Assembly: GCA_938009115.1 (NCBI GenBank)
Contig: CALLHZ010000088.1
Coordinates: 1-43,161, forward strand
Length of the DNA stretch: 43,161 nt
Direction of reading: 5' to 3'
DNA from: an uncultured Clostridia bacterium
Lineage (GTDB): Bacteria > Bacillota > Clostridia > Peptostreptococcales > Anaerovoracaceae
This document shows positions 16,844 to 25,007 of this stretch, one piece after another. The notes below the pieces were generated by a model. That model was not told where the DNA came from. It was given only the letters and a program-made list of their open reading frames with translations, and did not search any database. The stretch's first letter is position 1. The number at the start of each line of letters is the position of its first letter. The position numbers were made by a program, and so were the translations under genes.

Positions 16844-17341
16844 ATGGATATGATTCAAAACACGAGAAAAGTGATCAGCATTCTGGTTGACAACAAACCG
16901 AATACCCTTGCCAGGATCTCCAGCCTGGTAGGCCGCAGAAATTACAATATCGAAACCATTACGGCTTCAGAGACTCATATGCCGGGGGTCACGTTGATCA
17001 CGCTGGTGGTCACGGACAGCGACCCGGAGATCCTGGAGCAGATCGTGGCGCACATCGAGAAGCTGGAGGTCGTGCGCGAAGTCCATGTGATGGACAACAA
17101 TGGAGGACTCTACAGGGAATTGCTTCTGTTGAAAGTGATGGTGGACCAGAGCGCCCGCTCTTCCTTGGTGGAGATCGCTGAAGTTTTCCGGGCCAGGATC
17201 ATCGATCTTTCCAAATCCAGCATGATCATCGAGCTTACGGGGGAACCGTCAAAGATCGACGGTTTTATGGATCTGATGAGCGATTATGAGCTGGTGGAGG
17301 TTTGCCGCACCGGTGTAACTGGTATGAGTCGCGGACTATAG
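16844..17341 (+). CDS. ilvN: Acetolactate synthase, small (regulatory) subunit
   Basis: 165 residues. An N-terminal ACT domain (KVISILVDNKPNTLARISSL, then GRRNYNIETITA) binds the feedback inhibitor valine. The C-terminal ALS_ss_C domain reads LLLKVMVDQSARSSLVEIAE. It stimulates and regulates IlvB. The start is supported by GGAG 7 nt upstream, overlapping the end of ilvB. The short 4-nt gap indicates coupled translation with ilvB. Confidence 0.95.
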   Translation: MDMIQNTRKVISILVDNKPNTLARISSLVGRRNYNIETITASETHMPGVTLITLVVTDSDPEILEQIVAHIEKLEVVREVHVMDNNGGLYRELLLLKVMVDQSARSSLVEIAEVFRARIIDLSKSSMIIELTGEPSKIDGFMDLMSDYELVEVCRTGVTGMSRGL

Positions 17342-17395
17342 TTCGATTTGTTTCTGCATTTTCGAGAAAGCGCCGAAGAAACAGCGAAAACAGTC

Positions 17396-17424
17396 TTGTC
17401 AAATGCTGTAATTAATGTTATAAT
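17396..17424 (+). promoter_or_regulatory. Sigma-A promoter
   Basis: -35 TTGTCA (17396-17401), exact 17-bp spacer, -10 TATAAT (17419-17424), in the 132-nt gap after ilvN. It drives the small gene at 17474. Confidence 0.8.
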
Positions 17425-17473
17425 AAGCTACTTCCAAATCATACGTGTATGCTTAGGCACCAGGAGGTAGTAA

Positions 17474-17725
17474 GTGACAGACAAATTACTGAACGTGACC
17501 TGCCGCTATCGCATTTGTTCTGACGTGACGAGCTCCCTGGACCGGGAACCTTCCACGTTGTACGGCATCGAGGCGGTCTCCGAAGATGACGGATCCATGG
17601 TGTACGAAGCCGTCAAGGCCATCTCCGGCGACAGACTGCATGTTGATCGTATGATCACAAAGTTTAATCAGTTTCATCTTTTACCGATCCACTTGCGCGA
17701 CGCGGTGGAGGATATGATGGACTGA
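17474..17725 (+). CDS. Small conserved protein, DUF6514-like
   Basis: 83 residues from GTG 17474, with AGGAGGT 5 nt upstream and a consensus promoter about 50 nt before it. No signal peptide or membrane segment. The pattern YGIEAVSEDDGSMVYEAVKAI with the tail FHLLPIHLRDAVEDMMD resembles the DUF6514 family of short Clostridia proteins of unknown function; this is from memory and not verified. It forms a monocistronic unit with its own terminator at 17735. Confidence 0.7.
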   Translation: MTDKLLNVTCRYRICSDVTSSLDREPSTLYGIEAVSEDDGSMVYEAVKAISGDRLHVDRMITKFNQFHLLPIHLRDAVEDMMD

Positions 17726-17734
17726 CCCCCCGAA

Positions 17735-17773
17735 ACGGCGGATCTCTGCAGAGAGCCGCCGTCTTTATTTCTC
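17735..17773 (+). terminator. Intrinsic terminator
   Basis: Stem ACGGCGG...CCGCCGT enclosing an inner CTCTGCAGAG palindrome, followed by CTTTATTTCTCTTT. Confidence 0.8.
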
Positions 17774-17843
17774 TTTCACTCCATGATACAATAAACCGGT
17801 AGTGTGGTCGGTGTTCAAAAGTGGGTGTAACGGAGAGATGATC

Positions 17844-19172
17844 GTGAAGAAAAAAGTACTCATTCTGCTGCTATTGGGGTTTTCAGTGTTTTTATTTTCA
17901 TGCAAGGGCCCGCAGGATCCCGGAGAAATTCTCCCGGAAACCGGGGACGGGATCGGTGAGGCCTATGAAAAGCTGAAAGCGGCTCAGGCGGCATTCCTTG
18001 CCCTTGATGCCGGCGTCCTCGAAGCGTCCGGCGAATTCATCCAAACCTATATCGAAGCCGGGAACGGCCAGGAAAACGAATATCGGGACCAAACTGCGGA
18101 TACCATTCACTTTCGCAAGACGAGTAAGGGCTACGACTATATACAGATCAGCCAGACTGTGACGCGGGATACGCCGGAGGGATATAAGCAGGAGGACGGT
18201 GTGCGTACCCTCTATCAGTATATGGCTTACCCTGATGGAACCTTCGAATGGAAAGAATCGGCGGCGGAGAAGGATTATTATGATCTGCCTGCTGCTGCGG
18301 CGCTTTTTACAGCCCTGGACAGCGAGAGCATGATTCGGGACATCCTTGTGCGGACGGAAGGGGACGGTACGGTGTACGAGCTGGTTCCCGACGAGGCCTA
18401 TTATGACAGCAGGGCCACCCAGAGCACGTATACCGGCTATTCTCTGGATGCGTACGCCATATCTTATCACGTCGATTCCGATGGCTTGCTTCGCCGAGTC
18501 GCTCTCTCGGAAACGGAATCCTGGATCCACACAGAAATTTATAATATAAAGCAATCCAACAGCATCGACATCGAGCTGGTTTCACTCAAGGATGAAGCTG
18601 ATATGGATCATTTCCCCAGCAGCAGCACTTACCAGCGGCCTGTATACGACGAAATCACTGAGGTATGGCGGCAGGAATTCATCAATATTCCGGAGACCTA
18701 TCTGTTCGATGTCCGTATTCCCAAGCTGAGGGAAGATCTTCCCAATGCTGCCGCCATCAATGACCGCATCGCCGCGGACTGCAGCATGGAGCTGAATGCG
18801 ACGCCGGAGGATCTGGAAAGTCAGGGCGAATGGGGGGGGTATCCCTGGCACACCACGGATTTTGCTGTTTACCGCTTCGGAGACATCTATGAAATCTGCA
18901 TCTTCAACACAGAAGCATCCGCCTGGGGCTCCGGCGTGAGCATGTGGTTATACAAATATTATTATGACGCAGTTCGTGGCCAGGTCGTTGAAATCGATGA
19001 CTTTCTCGCTTCAATGCAATACACACCCGAAGAGATCGTCGAGGCATTCTACAGAGATTACCTTTACGAATCTCCGGATTCCGGCGGAGATTTTACTTAT
19101 GATCAGATCAGGGACTGGTTCTATCTTGACGGCGAGGGCAAGGTGCAGTTCTACGTGAATCTGTACGGTTAA
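17844..19172 (+). CDS. Lipoprotein with RsiV/DUF3298-like C-terminal domain
   Basis: 442 residues from GTG 17844, chosen because GGAGA lies 7 nt upstream and it gives a clean lipoprotein signal: MKKKVLILLLLGFSVFLFSC, with Cys20 as the lipid anchor. The middle region (about residues 35-250) is an uncharacterised beta-rich domain with alternating acidic and aromatic residues. The C-terminal 160 residues (IPETYLFDVRIPKL, then WHTTDFAVYRFGDIYEI and VVEIDDFL) resemble the DUF3298/DUF4163 domains found in RsiV-type and other extracellular proteins. No function is assigned. A weak extended -10 (TGATACAAT, about 17784-17792) may be its promoter. It is convergent with the HAD gene. Confidence 0.8.
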   Translation: MKKKVLILLLLGFSVFLFSCKGPQDPGEILPETGDGIGEAYEKLKAAQAAFLALDAGVLEASGEFIQTYIEAGNGQENEYRDQTADTIHFRKTSKGYDYIQISQTVTRDTPEGYKQEDGVRTLYQYMAYPDGTFEWKESAAEKDYYDLPAAAALFTALDSESMIRDILVRTEGDGTVYELVPDEAYYDSRATQSTYTGYSLDAYAISYHVDSDGLLRRVALSETESWIHTEIYNIKQSNSIDIELVSLKDEADMDHFPSSSTYQRPVYDEITEVWRQEFINIPETYLFDVRIPKLREDLPNAAAINDRIAADCSMELNATPEDLESQGEWGGYPWHTTDFAVYRFGDIYEICIFNTEASAWGSGVSMWLYKYYYDAVRGQVVEIDDFLASMQYTPEEIVEAFYRDYLYESPDSGGDFTYDQIRDWFYLDGEGKVQFYVNLYG

Positions 19173-19186
19173 ATCCGGCAGGCGGT

Positions 19187-19753
19187 CTAGTTGTTTTTGG
19201 CGTACTCAGCCCAGGGGATCAGCCGGTCCCCTTGGACGATGTAAGCTTCCCTTGCTATCTCAGCCAGAGGCGTGTCCGAGAGAGAGTCCGAATAGAATTC
19301 TTCCGGCCTACAGTCTGGATACAGCTCCCGCAGGCGGATCACTTTTTCCGGACCGAAGCAGTTTTTTCCGCTGAAAACGCCGCTTGACGGATCTACCCGG
19401 GATGCGATCAGGACTTCGTCTTTGCATGCAGGCCGGAGCAAAAACTCGGGCGAGGCCGAAATGATGATGTCGTCGGGGCGCCGGCGCTTCCTGTAGCATT
19501 CTTTGATCTTATCGGCATGGACCTTCCAGAAGGACTCCACCATGGAAGGTGTGTCGTCCAGATATTTTAAAAAACTGAAGAAAGCCTGCTTGAAGGCTGT
19601 CTTGTCACAAAATCCTGTCAGATACTTCAACCCGTACAAAGCGGTCCGGGGAAGGGCAAGCAGGGTTTTTTTATTGTGCCGGAGGCAGTATCGATAGAAA
19701 TCGACAGTGCTGTCGTCGCGGTAAATGGTCTTGTCAAAATCGTAAATATTCAC
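19187..19753 (-). CDS. HAD-IB family phosphatase (SerB-like)
   Basis: 188 residues. HAD motif I is at the very N-terminus (IYDFDKTIYRDDST), motif II Ser in IIISASPEFLL, and motif III/IV in EEFYSDSLSDTPLAEIA. The helical cap between motifs I and II fits subclass IB (phosphoserine phosphatase and relatives that act on small phosphomonoesters). I chose GTG 19753 because AAAGG lies 7 nt upstream and the motif I strand normally begins within a few residues of the start; upstream extension looks non-coding. Its exact substrate is unknown. It ends 14 nt from the stop of the convergent lipoprotein gene. Confidence 0.87.
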   Translation of the reverse strand: MNIYDFDKTIYRDDSTVDFYRYCLRHNKKTLLALPRTALYGLKYLTGFCDKTAFKQAFFSFLKYLDDTPSMVESFWKVHADKIKECYRKRRRPDDIIISASPEFLLRPACKDEVLIASRVDPSSGVFSGKNCFGPEKVIRLRELYPDCRPEEFYSDSLSDTPLAEIAREAYIVQGDRLIPWAEYAKNN

Positions 19754-19829
19754 TTCGTCACCTTTGGCGGGGGCTTCGTTTTTCAAAATGATTATACCGT
19801 TTCGCGGTGGCTTGAGCAACCGCCCTTTC

Positions 19830-19858
19830 TTTACTTTGATATTCCCTTATTATATAAT
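19830..19858 (+). promoter_or_regulatory. Candidate promoter of the XrtG locus
   Basis: Consensus -10 TATAAT (19853-19858) in an AT-rich gap; the matching -35 TTTACT (19830-19835) is weak with a 17-bp spacer, hinting at an activator or low expression. All nine genes downstream are packed as one unit. Confidence 0.5.
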
Positions 19859-19906
19859 GTTAAATAAGTGTATTCAAAAATCGCTTATGCATCACCGGGA
19901 GCTGAT

Positions 19907-20374
19907 ATGCATAAATACTATGTCTGCCGATATTACATCAATGCGGAGCACAGCGTTGACAACATACAGAAAAATGCCCATCAGCATACCTTTACGCTGG
20001 GTTTGTCCGTGGAAGCGCTGGCCCGGACGGGAATGGTGCCGTTCTATGAGATCGACCGGCTGGTAAACAGCTACGTGCTCCAGTACAATGGCGCTTACCT
20101 GAACGCCATGCCGCAGTTTCAGGGCCGCTATCCTTCTTTGGAATGGATGGGGGAAGTCATATATCAGGATGTTCACGCGCTTCTGGACGAAAAAGGATGG
20201 CGCTGCCTGCAGCTTGAGCTTGCGGAAAATCCCCTCAAGATTTTTCTCATATCGGACAGGATCATGCTCCCTTCGGTCAACCCGGGGGACAGCCGGATCA
20301 GCTGGCAAAACATTCTGGCGCAGCGCAACCGTTATATCGAAATATTGGATCAGGTCAGGGAGGGCAGAAAATGA
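19907..20374 (+). CDS. 6-pyruvoyl-tetrahydropterin synthase-like protein, XrtG locus (copy 1)
   Basis: 155 residues. The PTPS/QueD fold is suggested by YYVCRYYINAEHSV followed by the His-x-His zinc pair in AHQHTFTLGLSVE, and later LNAMPQFQGRYPSLEWMGEV (the NxxxPxxxPTxE-like segment of PTPS). Between the AEH and HQH zinc ligands there is no cysteine, so the canonical catalytic Cys of PTPS/QueD is absent and a different reaction or a binding role is likely. PTPS-related proteins are known companions of XrtG in Firmicutes. Start 19907 has GGGAG 5 nt upstream; an upstream GTG (19868) is less likely. Overlaps the next gene by 4 nt (ATGA). Confidence 0.72.
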   Translation: MHKYYVCRYYINAEHSVDNIQKNAHQHTFTLGLSVEALARTGMVPFYEIDRLVNSYVLQYNGAYLNAMPQFQGRYPSLEWMGEVIYQDVHALLDEKGWRCLQLELAENPLKIFLISDRIMLPSVNPGDSRISWQNILAQRNRYIEILDQVREGRK

Positions 20375-21843
20375 GACCACACCGGCTATCGATTTTTCCT
20401 GTTGCCATACTGATCGCAGCGATTTTAGGTTGGGCGCTGTGCTTGCCGGCCTACGGGGTCGGTGCCAATATTTCAGTGGACGGAGCCTTGCGTGATTGGC
20501 GCCGGATCCCCGGGATATCTGTGGAGACAGGGGATGCTGCCGGAGAAATCAAAGCTGCAAATGACAGCGATTATCTCTACGTGTGTTATGAGGGAAGCTG
20601 GACCAGTTGGATGAGCTATTCCATTGATGTTCTCATTGACGGGCAAGCCTCGGATCCTCCCTTCGGGACTTTGCGGCTCAATAATTCCGCCGATGCAGAG
20701 CAGGGAACTTTTACGCCGCTGAACAGCTGGAGTGCTCCGATCTCCGACTCGGAGGGCGCATTTGTCAGCGCTGTGCCGGGAGAATTCTGGGGATATGAAG
20801 ACCTGGTGTTTGAATTCAGCGTTTCTCTGGCAGTCTTGGGATATTCAGGAGACGGCATTCCGGAGATCGAGCTGACTTGGATCACGTTCGACGATGCTTC
20901 CCTGACTGCATCGCCTCTGGGCGAAGAACGGACAGAGGAGGCGATCCCGGAAGAACCTGCAGAGACTCCCGCAGAACCGCCTGCAGCGGAGACACAGGAA
21001 GAAACGGAAGATGTAACCGCGGAGGAAACAACCGGCGGTGCAGTGGATGTGCCTGCGGAGGAGACGACCGGCGGCGCGGTGGCCGTGTCCACGGACAGTG
21101 CCATCGAACTCCCGAAAGAAGAAACAACGGGCAGCGCTGTGGAACTGCCGGAAGAAACAGAAGAAAGTCCCTTCGATTTTGGCGAAACGACACTGTCGGT
21201 CAGCTCTGCCTTAGTGATCGACGGTTATTATTCGGACTGGGACAGCGTCCTTCACAGTGATATCGGCTGGGGCGGCTCTTTTGTCCATTCCGGCGCCCTG
21301 GTCCTTCAGGACGATGCGCTCTATGTCCATCTGGCTGCGGCGGACAACTGGAACAGAAAGCAGCTGCCTACTTCGGCCATGCATCTTTATATCAACGGCA
21401 ATATCCAGTACGACAGCCAGGGGAACCCGACGGAAAACAGCTCCATGATGATCCAGCTGGCTGAGGTGAACGGCGACCTGACCATGGGCAATCCCCTGAA
21501 GAATAACCTGAAAGGTCCTCTTCTGCTGGACGACCTGGGCGCTTTTGAGTATGACGGATGGCCCAAGCGCTACTTGGGCGAAGCGGCGTTCACCATTTTT
21601 GACCGGAACCACGTGGAAGGTGATCAGTGCGAATACAAAATAGATTTGGCTCAGATCGCAGACTACTTTGGCGTCAATGACAATGAAATCTATGAGATCA
21701 CCATGTATTTCCCCCGCCTGGGCGCTCAGCTCCTTACCGTTACCGGTGTGTCAACAGGCCCTTATATCGGCGTCGCTTTGGGCGTGCTCATCGCAGGAGG
21801 CGTCCTGCTGCTTCGAAAAAAGAAGAAAGGACCCGTTCAGTGA
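20371..21843 (+). CDS. Predicted XrtG substrate with Firmicu-CTERM-like sorting tail
   Basis: 490 residues. An N-terminal signal peptide (hydrophobic residues about 8-30) precedes domain 1 (about 34-190, beginning ISVDGALRDWRRI). A long acidic Glu/Thr/Pro linker (about 190-272) contains the imperfect repeat EETTGGAV / EETTGSAV. Domain 2 (about 275-450) begins LVIDGYYSDWDSV. Both domains start with the DG-x-x-x-DW pattern of CBM9/DOMON-like beta-sandwich domains. The C-terminus is TGPYIGVALGVLIAGGVLLL followed by RKKKKGPVQ: a short motif, one TM and a basic tail, as in exosortase targets. It is encoded directly before xrtG (GTGA overlap), strong evidence that it is the sorted substrate. The cleavage motif is inferred. 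Confidence 0.8.
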   Translation: MRPHRLSIFPVAILIAAILGWALCLPAYGVGANISVDGALRDWRRIPGISVETGDAAGEIKAANDSDYLYVCYEGSWTSWMSYSIDVLIDGQASDPPFGTLRLNNSADAEQGTFTPLNSWSAPISDSEGAFVSAVPGEFWGYEDLVFEFSVSLAVLGYSGDGIPEIELTWITFDDASLTASPLGEERTEEAIPEEPAETPAEPPAAETQEETEDVTAEETTGGAVDVPAEETTGGAVAVSTDSAIELPKEETTGSAVELPEETEESPFDFGETTLSVSSALVIDGYYSDWDSVLHSDIGWGGSFVHSGALVLQDDALYVHLAAADNWNRKQLPTSAMHLYINGNIQYDSQGNPTENSSMMIQLAEVNGDLTMGNPLKNNLKGPLLLDDLGAFEYDGWPKRYLGEAAFTIFDRNHVEGDQCEYKIDLAQIADYFGVNDNEIYEITMYFPRLGAQLLTVTGVSTGPYIGVALGVLIAGGVLLLRKKKKGPVQ

Positions 21844-22433
21844 ACTATCTCGTCATTGCCCTGACTGCAGGCTGGTTCTACATGATGACGGTATTCAAGC
21901 GCGCCCGGCTGGACTTTTGGCTCTTTCTTGTGGGCAGCGTGGGCTCTTTTGTGCTGTATATCATATGGATCCAGCCGATCCTGACTGCGCCCCTGCAAAA
22001 CGCAGTCGCCGCAGTGACGGGTCTTTTGGGCACACTCACCGGCATGTATGACTCCTATTTTCAATACGGGATCCTTTTCATTCAGACGGCGGAAGGATCC
22101 TTGTCTCTGTACATCGATTACGAATGCTCCGGGATCATTGAGATCGGGGCCTTTGCCGCTATGCTCTGGTTTTTCCCTGTATACCACCTCTTTGAGAAGG
22201 TCGTGGTATCCGCAGCGGGTATCCTGCTTGTATTCGCCGCCAACGTGCTGCGCATATTTATCATATGCGCCTGTATCTATTTCTTTGGCGGTGACATCTA
22301 CTTCTATGCCCACACGATCATAGGCCGCCTGTTTTTCTATGCCTGCACCGTGCTGCTGTATTTTTACGTATTCACCAAGTCCCATATCGTCCGGCAGAAG
22401 ATCGGGAGGTTCAGTTATGACCTGGCTGACTGA
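21840..22433 (+). CDS. xrtG: Exosortase family protein XrtG
   Basis: 197 residues, polytopic membrane protein. The exosortase/archaeosortase catalytic triad is visible at Cys96 (YIDYECSGIIEI), Arg138 (AANVLRIFII) and His158 (YFYAHTIIGRLFFY), each at a membrane boundary. These are cysteine-dependent membrane transpeptidase-like enzymes that recognise C-terminal TM/basic tails, cleave and probably re-attach the protein to another molecule. The XrtG clade is the Gram-positive type, found with the glycosyltransferase and PTPS-related neighbours present here. It starts at GTG 21840, overlapping the substrate stop, and overlaps the following glycosyltransferase by 17 nt. Confidence 0.88.
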   Translation: MNYLVIALTAGWFYMMTVFKRARLDFWLFLVGSVGSFVLYIIWIQPILTAPLQNAVAAVTGLLGTLTGMYDSYFQYGILFIQTAEGSLSLYIDYECSGIIEIGAFAAMLWFFPVYHLFEKVVVSAAGILLVFAANVLRIFIICACIYFFGGDIYFYAHTIIGRLFFYACTVLLYFYVFTKSHIVRQKIGRFSYDLAD

Positions 22434-23871
22434 GTTGATCCGCAATGCCTTGATCGTTTTGGTCACATTCACATGGATCCGAAGCTTTATGGGCAGCGCC
22501 ATTGCTTTTTGGCTGGCATGGATTATTATTCCCCTGGTCATGGAGATCATTCCGGCTGCCGTCAATTTTATCATCCTGTTGAAAAAGAAAGGAAGGAAGC
22601 GTGCGGAGCATCTCCCGTTGTCCTTCGAACCGGAGATCACCCTGATCATTCCGGTGTACAATTCAGGCGACAGTCTTTTCCGTTGCATACAGTCCGTGCG
22701 GGAATCTGATTACCCTGTGCGGCTGATCAATCTGATCCTTTCCAACAACGAGAGCACAGACGACAGCTTTCAGGAATTCACCCGCTGCCAAAAAGCCTTT
22801 CCTGAGCTTGTCATGACCTGGGTGAATGCAAAGCAGGGCAAGTCCAAGGCCTTGAACCTGGCTCTGTTCAACAGCAAAAGCAAGTATATCATGCATATCG
22901 ACAGCGATGGGATACTCCACCCCGACGCGCTGCGCAATCTGGTCACGATGTTTGAGAACCGCTTGGATGTGGATTCCGCCACCGGGACGGTCATGGTCAA
23001 CCCGGAAATGATCCGGACCACACCGGGTTTCTGGAAACGGCTGCTCAGAAAGCTGGAATTCTTTGAGTATTGCCAGGCGTTCTTAGCCGGAAGGAATTTT
23101 CAGGCGGAATTCAACGCCATTTATACCATGTCCGGCGCTTTTTCCGCCTTCAGAAAATCGGCGATCCTGCGGACGCAAATGTTCAACATGGAGACTGTCT
23201 CGGAAGACACGCATCTGACGTTTCAATTGCGGGAAACCCTGGCATCCCGGGTGGAGATCTGCGACAATGCTGTTTTTTTCGTGGATCCCATCGAGGATAT
23301 GAATACGCTGTACACGCAACGGCAGCGCTGGCAGCGGGGTGAAATGGAAGTCATCCACATGTTCATGCGCGATCAGCCTCCCTCTCCCAGAAAGCTGCTG
23401 TCCAGCTTTGTGTTGCGGATGGTGTTGTATGATCACACCTTTGCATTTCCACGCATGATATGGTATTTTGCCCTGCTGTGCCTGGCATTTTTAAACTACC
23501 CTATGCGGCTGATTTTAGTTTCGGTGATCCTGATCTATCTGTTGTATGTACTGTCAGGCTTGCTGTATTATTTCAATATAGTGCTGTTCCTCAAGAACTT
23601 GAAAGAACTGCGGCATTACTATTCATCCAAGTGGTACCTGATTTTTCTGCTGCCGCTTTTCAACTTTCTTGTGTTTTGGTTTCGCTTTGCGGGCATCATC
23701 AATTCGGTGGCCGGCAAGCAGTCCTGGCGTGTGATGAATCTGCGGCAGGAGAAGGCCGAGATCATGGATGTGATCCGCAGCGATTTCCGGTGGCTGATCC
23801 GGGTGGGACAACGCCTGAATGAGCTGTTGAACAGGGACATCGCCGAAGATGAAACGGAAAGGGTCCGGTGA
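22417..23871 (+). CDS. Membrane glycosyltransferase family 2, exosortase G-associated
   Basis: 484 residues. Two N-terminal hydrophobic segments (to about residue 55) are followed by a GT-A catalytic domain: ITLIIPVYNSGDSLFRCIQS, LSNNESTDD, DxD motif Asp162-Ser-Asp164 in MHIDSDGILHPDAL, SEDTHLT, and the QxxRW motif in TQRQRWQRGEMEV. C-terminal TM segments complete it. The QxxRW motif and topology are those of processive synthases (hyaluronan, poly-GlcNAc, cellulose-like). The glycosyltransferase next to XrtG is a recognised association. Start 22417 has GGGAGGT 6 nt upstream, inside xrtG. It may build or extend a glycan to which the sorted protein is joined; inference. Confidence 0.88.
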   Translation: MTWLTELIRNALIVLVTFTWIRSFMGSAIAFWLAWIIIPLVMEIIPAAVNFIILLKKKGRKRAEHLPLSFEPEITLIIPVYNSGDSLFRCIQSVRESDYPVRLINLILSNNESTDDSFQEFTRCQKAFPELVMTWVNAKQGKSKALNLALFNSKSKYIMHIDSDGILHPDALRNLVTMFENRLDVDSATGTVMVNPEMIRTTPGFWKRLLRKLEFFEYCQAFLAGRNFQAEFNAIYTMSGAFSAFRKSAILRTQMFNMETVSEDTHLTFQLRETLASRVEICDNAVFFVDPIEDMNTLYTQRQRWQRGEMEVIHMFMRDQPPSPRKLLSSFVLRMVLYDHTFAFPRMIWYFALLCLAFLNYPMRLILVSVILIYLLYVLSGLLYYFNIVLFLKNLKELRHYYSSKWYLIFLLPLFNFLVFWFRFAGIINSVAGKQSWRVMNLRQEKAEIMDVIRSDFRWLIRVGQRLNELLNRDIAEDETERVR

Positions 23872-23874
23872 TCC

Positions 23875-24996
23875 ATGGGATTTTTTCGCTGGCTGACAGG
23901 TGAAAAGGTGCTGATCAAGGTAGTGGTATTTTTTATGCTGCTCTTTTTATCATTGTTTGCTTTTCTTCTCGGCCGGGAGCTGATCACCAACCAAAACGGC
24001 CACCTGGCTTCCATAAGCCGGGAACAGCAATATTATACGGAACAGCTGACAAACCAGGTGGAGCACCAGATCGCAGACGGCCACACCGTGGATGAGGTGG
24101 TGGATTATCTGGAATCGGAAGTCCATGTTTCCGGAAGCCGCTGGGTCTTTCTGTCTGTGGGCAATACGGTGACCTTCGCCAAAAATCAAAGCACCACCCG
24201 CAGTTTGGGCGAACTTGCCTACTGGTACAGGTTCCGCGACCATATCCTGGATCAGCCGGATGCGCTGATGGAGTACCAGACTTTTGATTACGCTTATAAA
24301 ACCTATCGGGTAGGCTTGGTGGCCTCCCGATCCGCTGTCCTGAGCGAAGCCGGGATCCCCCGGCACAATTTGTTTCTGATCATGGGAACGGGCAGCGCCC
24401 TCATGTTCCTGGTGGCCTTGTTCTTGGGCACCGTGGTGACCCTGAACCACACCCGAAAAGACCTGCGCGGGATACAGCAAGAAAATGTGGCGAAAAACAA
24501 GCAGATCCAAAGCCTGCTGGAAATTGCCGGCCGCGCAAGAGAAGAGGCCGTTCAGGAAGAAGAAGAGGACGACCGGCGCATGGTATACGACGCCGAGATG
24601 ATCCGGAACTTCCTTCGCAAATCCGACGATCCAAAGCTATACCCGCTATGCTATTTGGGTATTTGCATCATCATGGGGCGAAAATACTTCAGCAAGGATG
24701 AAATTTTCAGTTACATCGATCCGGTCAAAGAGTTGCTTGCGTCCCGTCATCTTTTAGCCGAAGCGGCCCGGGGAAAATTCGTGGCGGTCCTTTACCGGAC
24801 GGATTTTGAGGAGGCGGAGGCACTCCGGCTGCGCATCAAGGAAGCCTGGGATCAGAAGCCTGCGGTGGAAGGCCTGCAGGTGGGGATCGGTATCATCAAG
24901 GTCGACCCGGACAAAGAGACCGCGGAGGAAGCCTATGACCGCTTTATTGTGGAGTGGAGCAAAGCCTGCACCAGCGGAACGATGATCAGAAAATGA
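23875..24996 (+). CDS. Two-TM membrane protein with degenerate GGDEF-like domain
   Basis: 373 residues. TM1 at about residues 14-36, an extracytoplasmic sensor-like segment of about 120 residues, TM2 at about 163-188, a charged coiled linker (KNKQIQSLLEIAGRAREEAVQEE), then a C-terminal domain of about 135 residues. That domain has the layout of a diguanylate cyclase fold (LGICIIMGRKYF, FVAVLYRTDFEEAEALRLRIKEAW, GLQVGIGIIKVDPDKETAEEAYD), but the GGDEF signature is replaced by ARGKF, so no cyclase activity is expected. It lies 3 nt after the glycosyltransferase gene. Possible role: c-di-GMP- or ligand-responsive regulator of the glycosyltransferase. The GGDEF relation is my reading and needs a profile search. 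Confidence 0.7.
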   Translation: MGFFRWLTGEKVLIKVVVFFMLLFLSLFAFLLGRELITNQNGHLASISREQQYYTEQLTNQVEHQIADGHTVDEVVDYLESEVHVSGSRWVFLSVGNTVTFAKNQSTTRSLGELAYWYRFRDHILDQPDALMEYQTFDYAYKTYRVGLVASRSAVLSEAGIPRHNLFLIMGTGSALMFLVALFLGTVVTLNHTRKDLRGIQQENVAKNKQIQSLLEIAGRAREEAVQEEEEDDRRMVYDAEMIRNFLRKSDDPKLYPLCYLGICIIMGRKYFSKDEIFSYIDPVKELLASRHLLAEAARGKFVAVLYRTDFEEAEALRLRIKEAWDQKPAVEGLQVGIGIIKVDPDKETAEEAYDRFIVEWSKACTSGTMIRK

Positions 24997-25007
24997 GGGG
25001 ATAGTTT

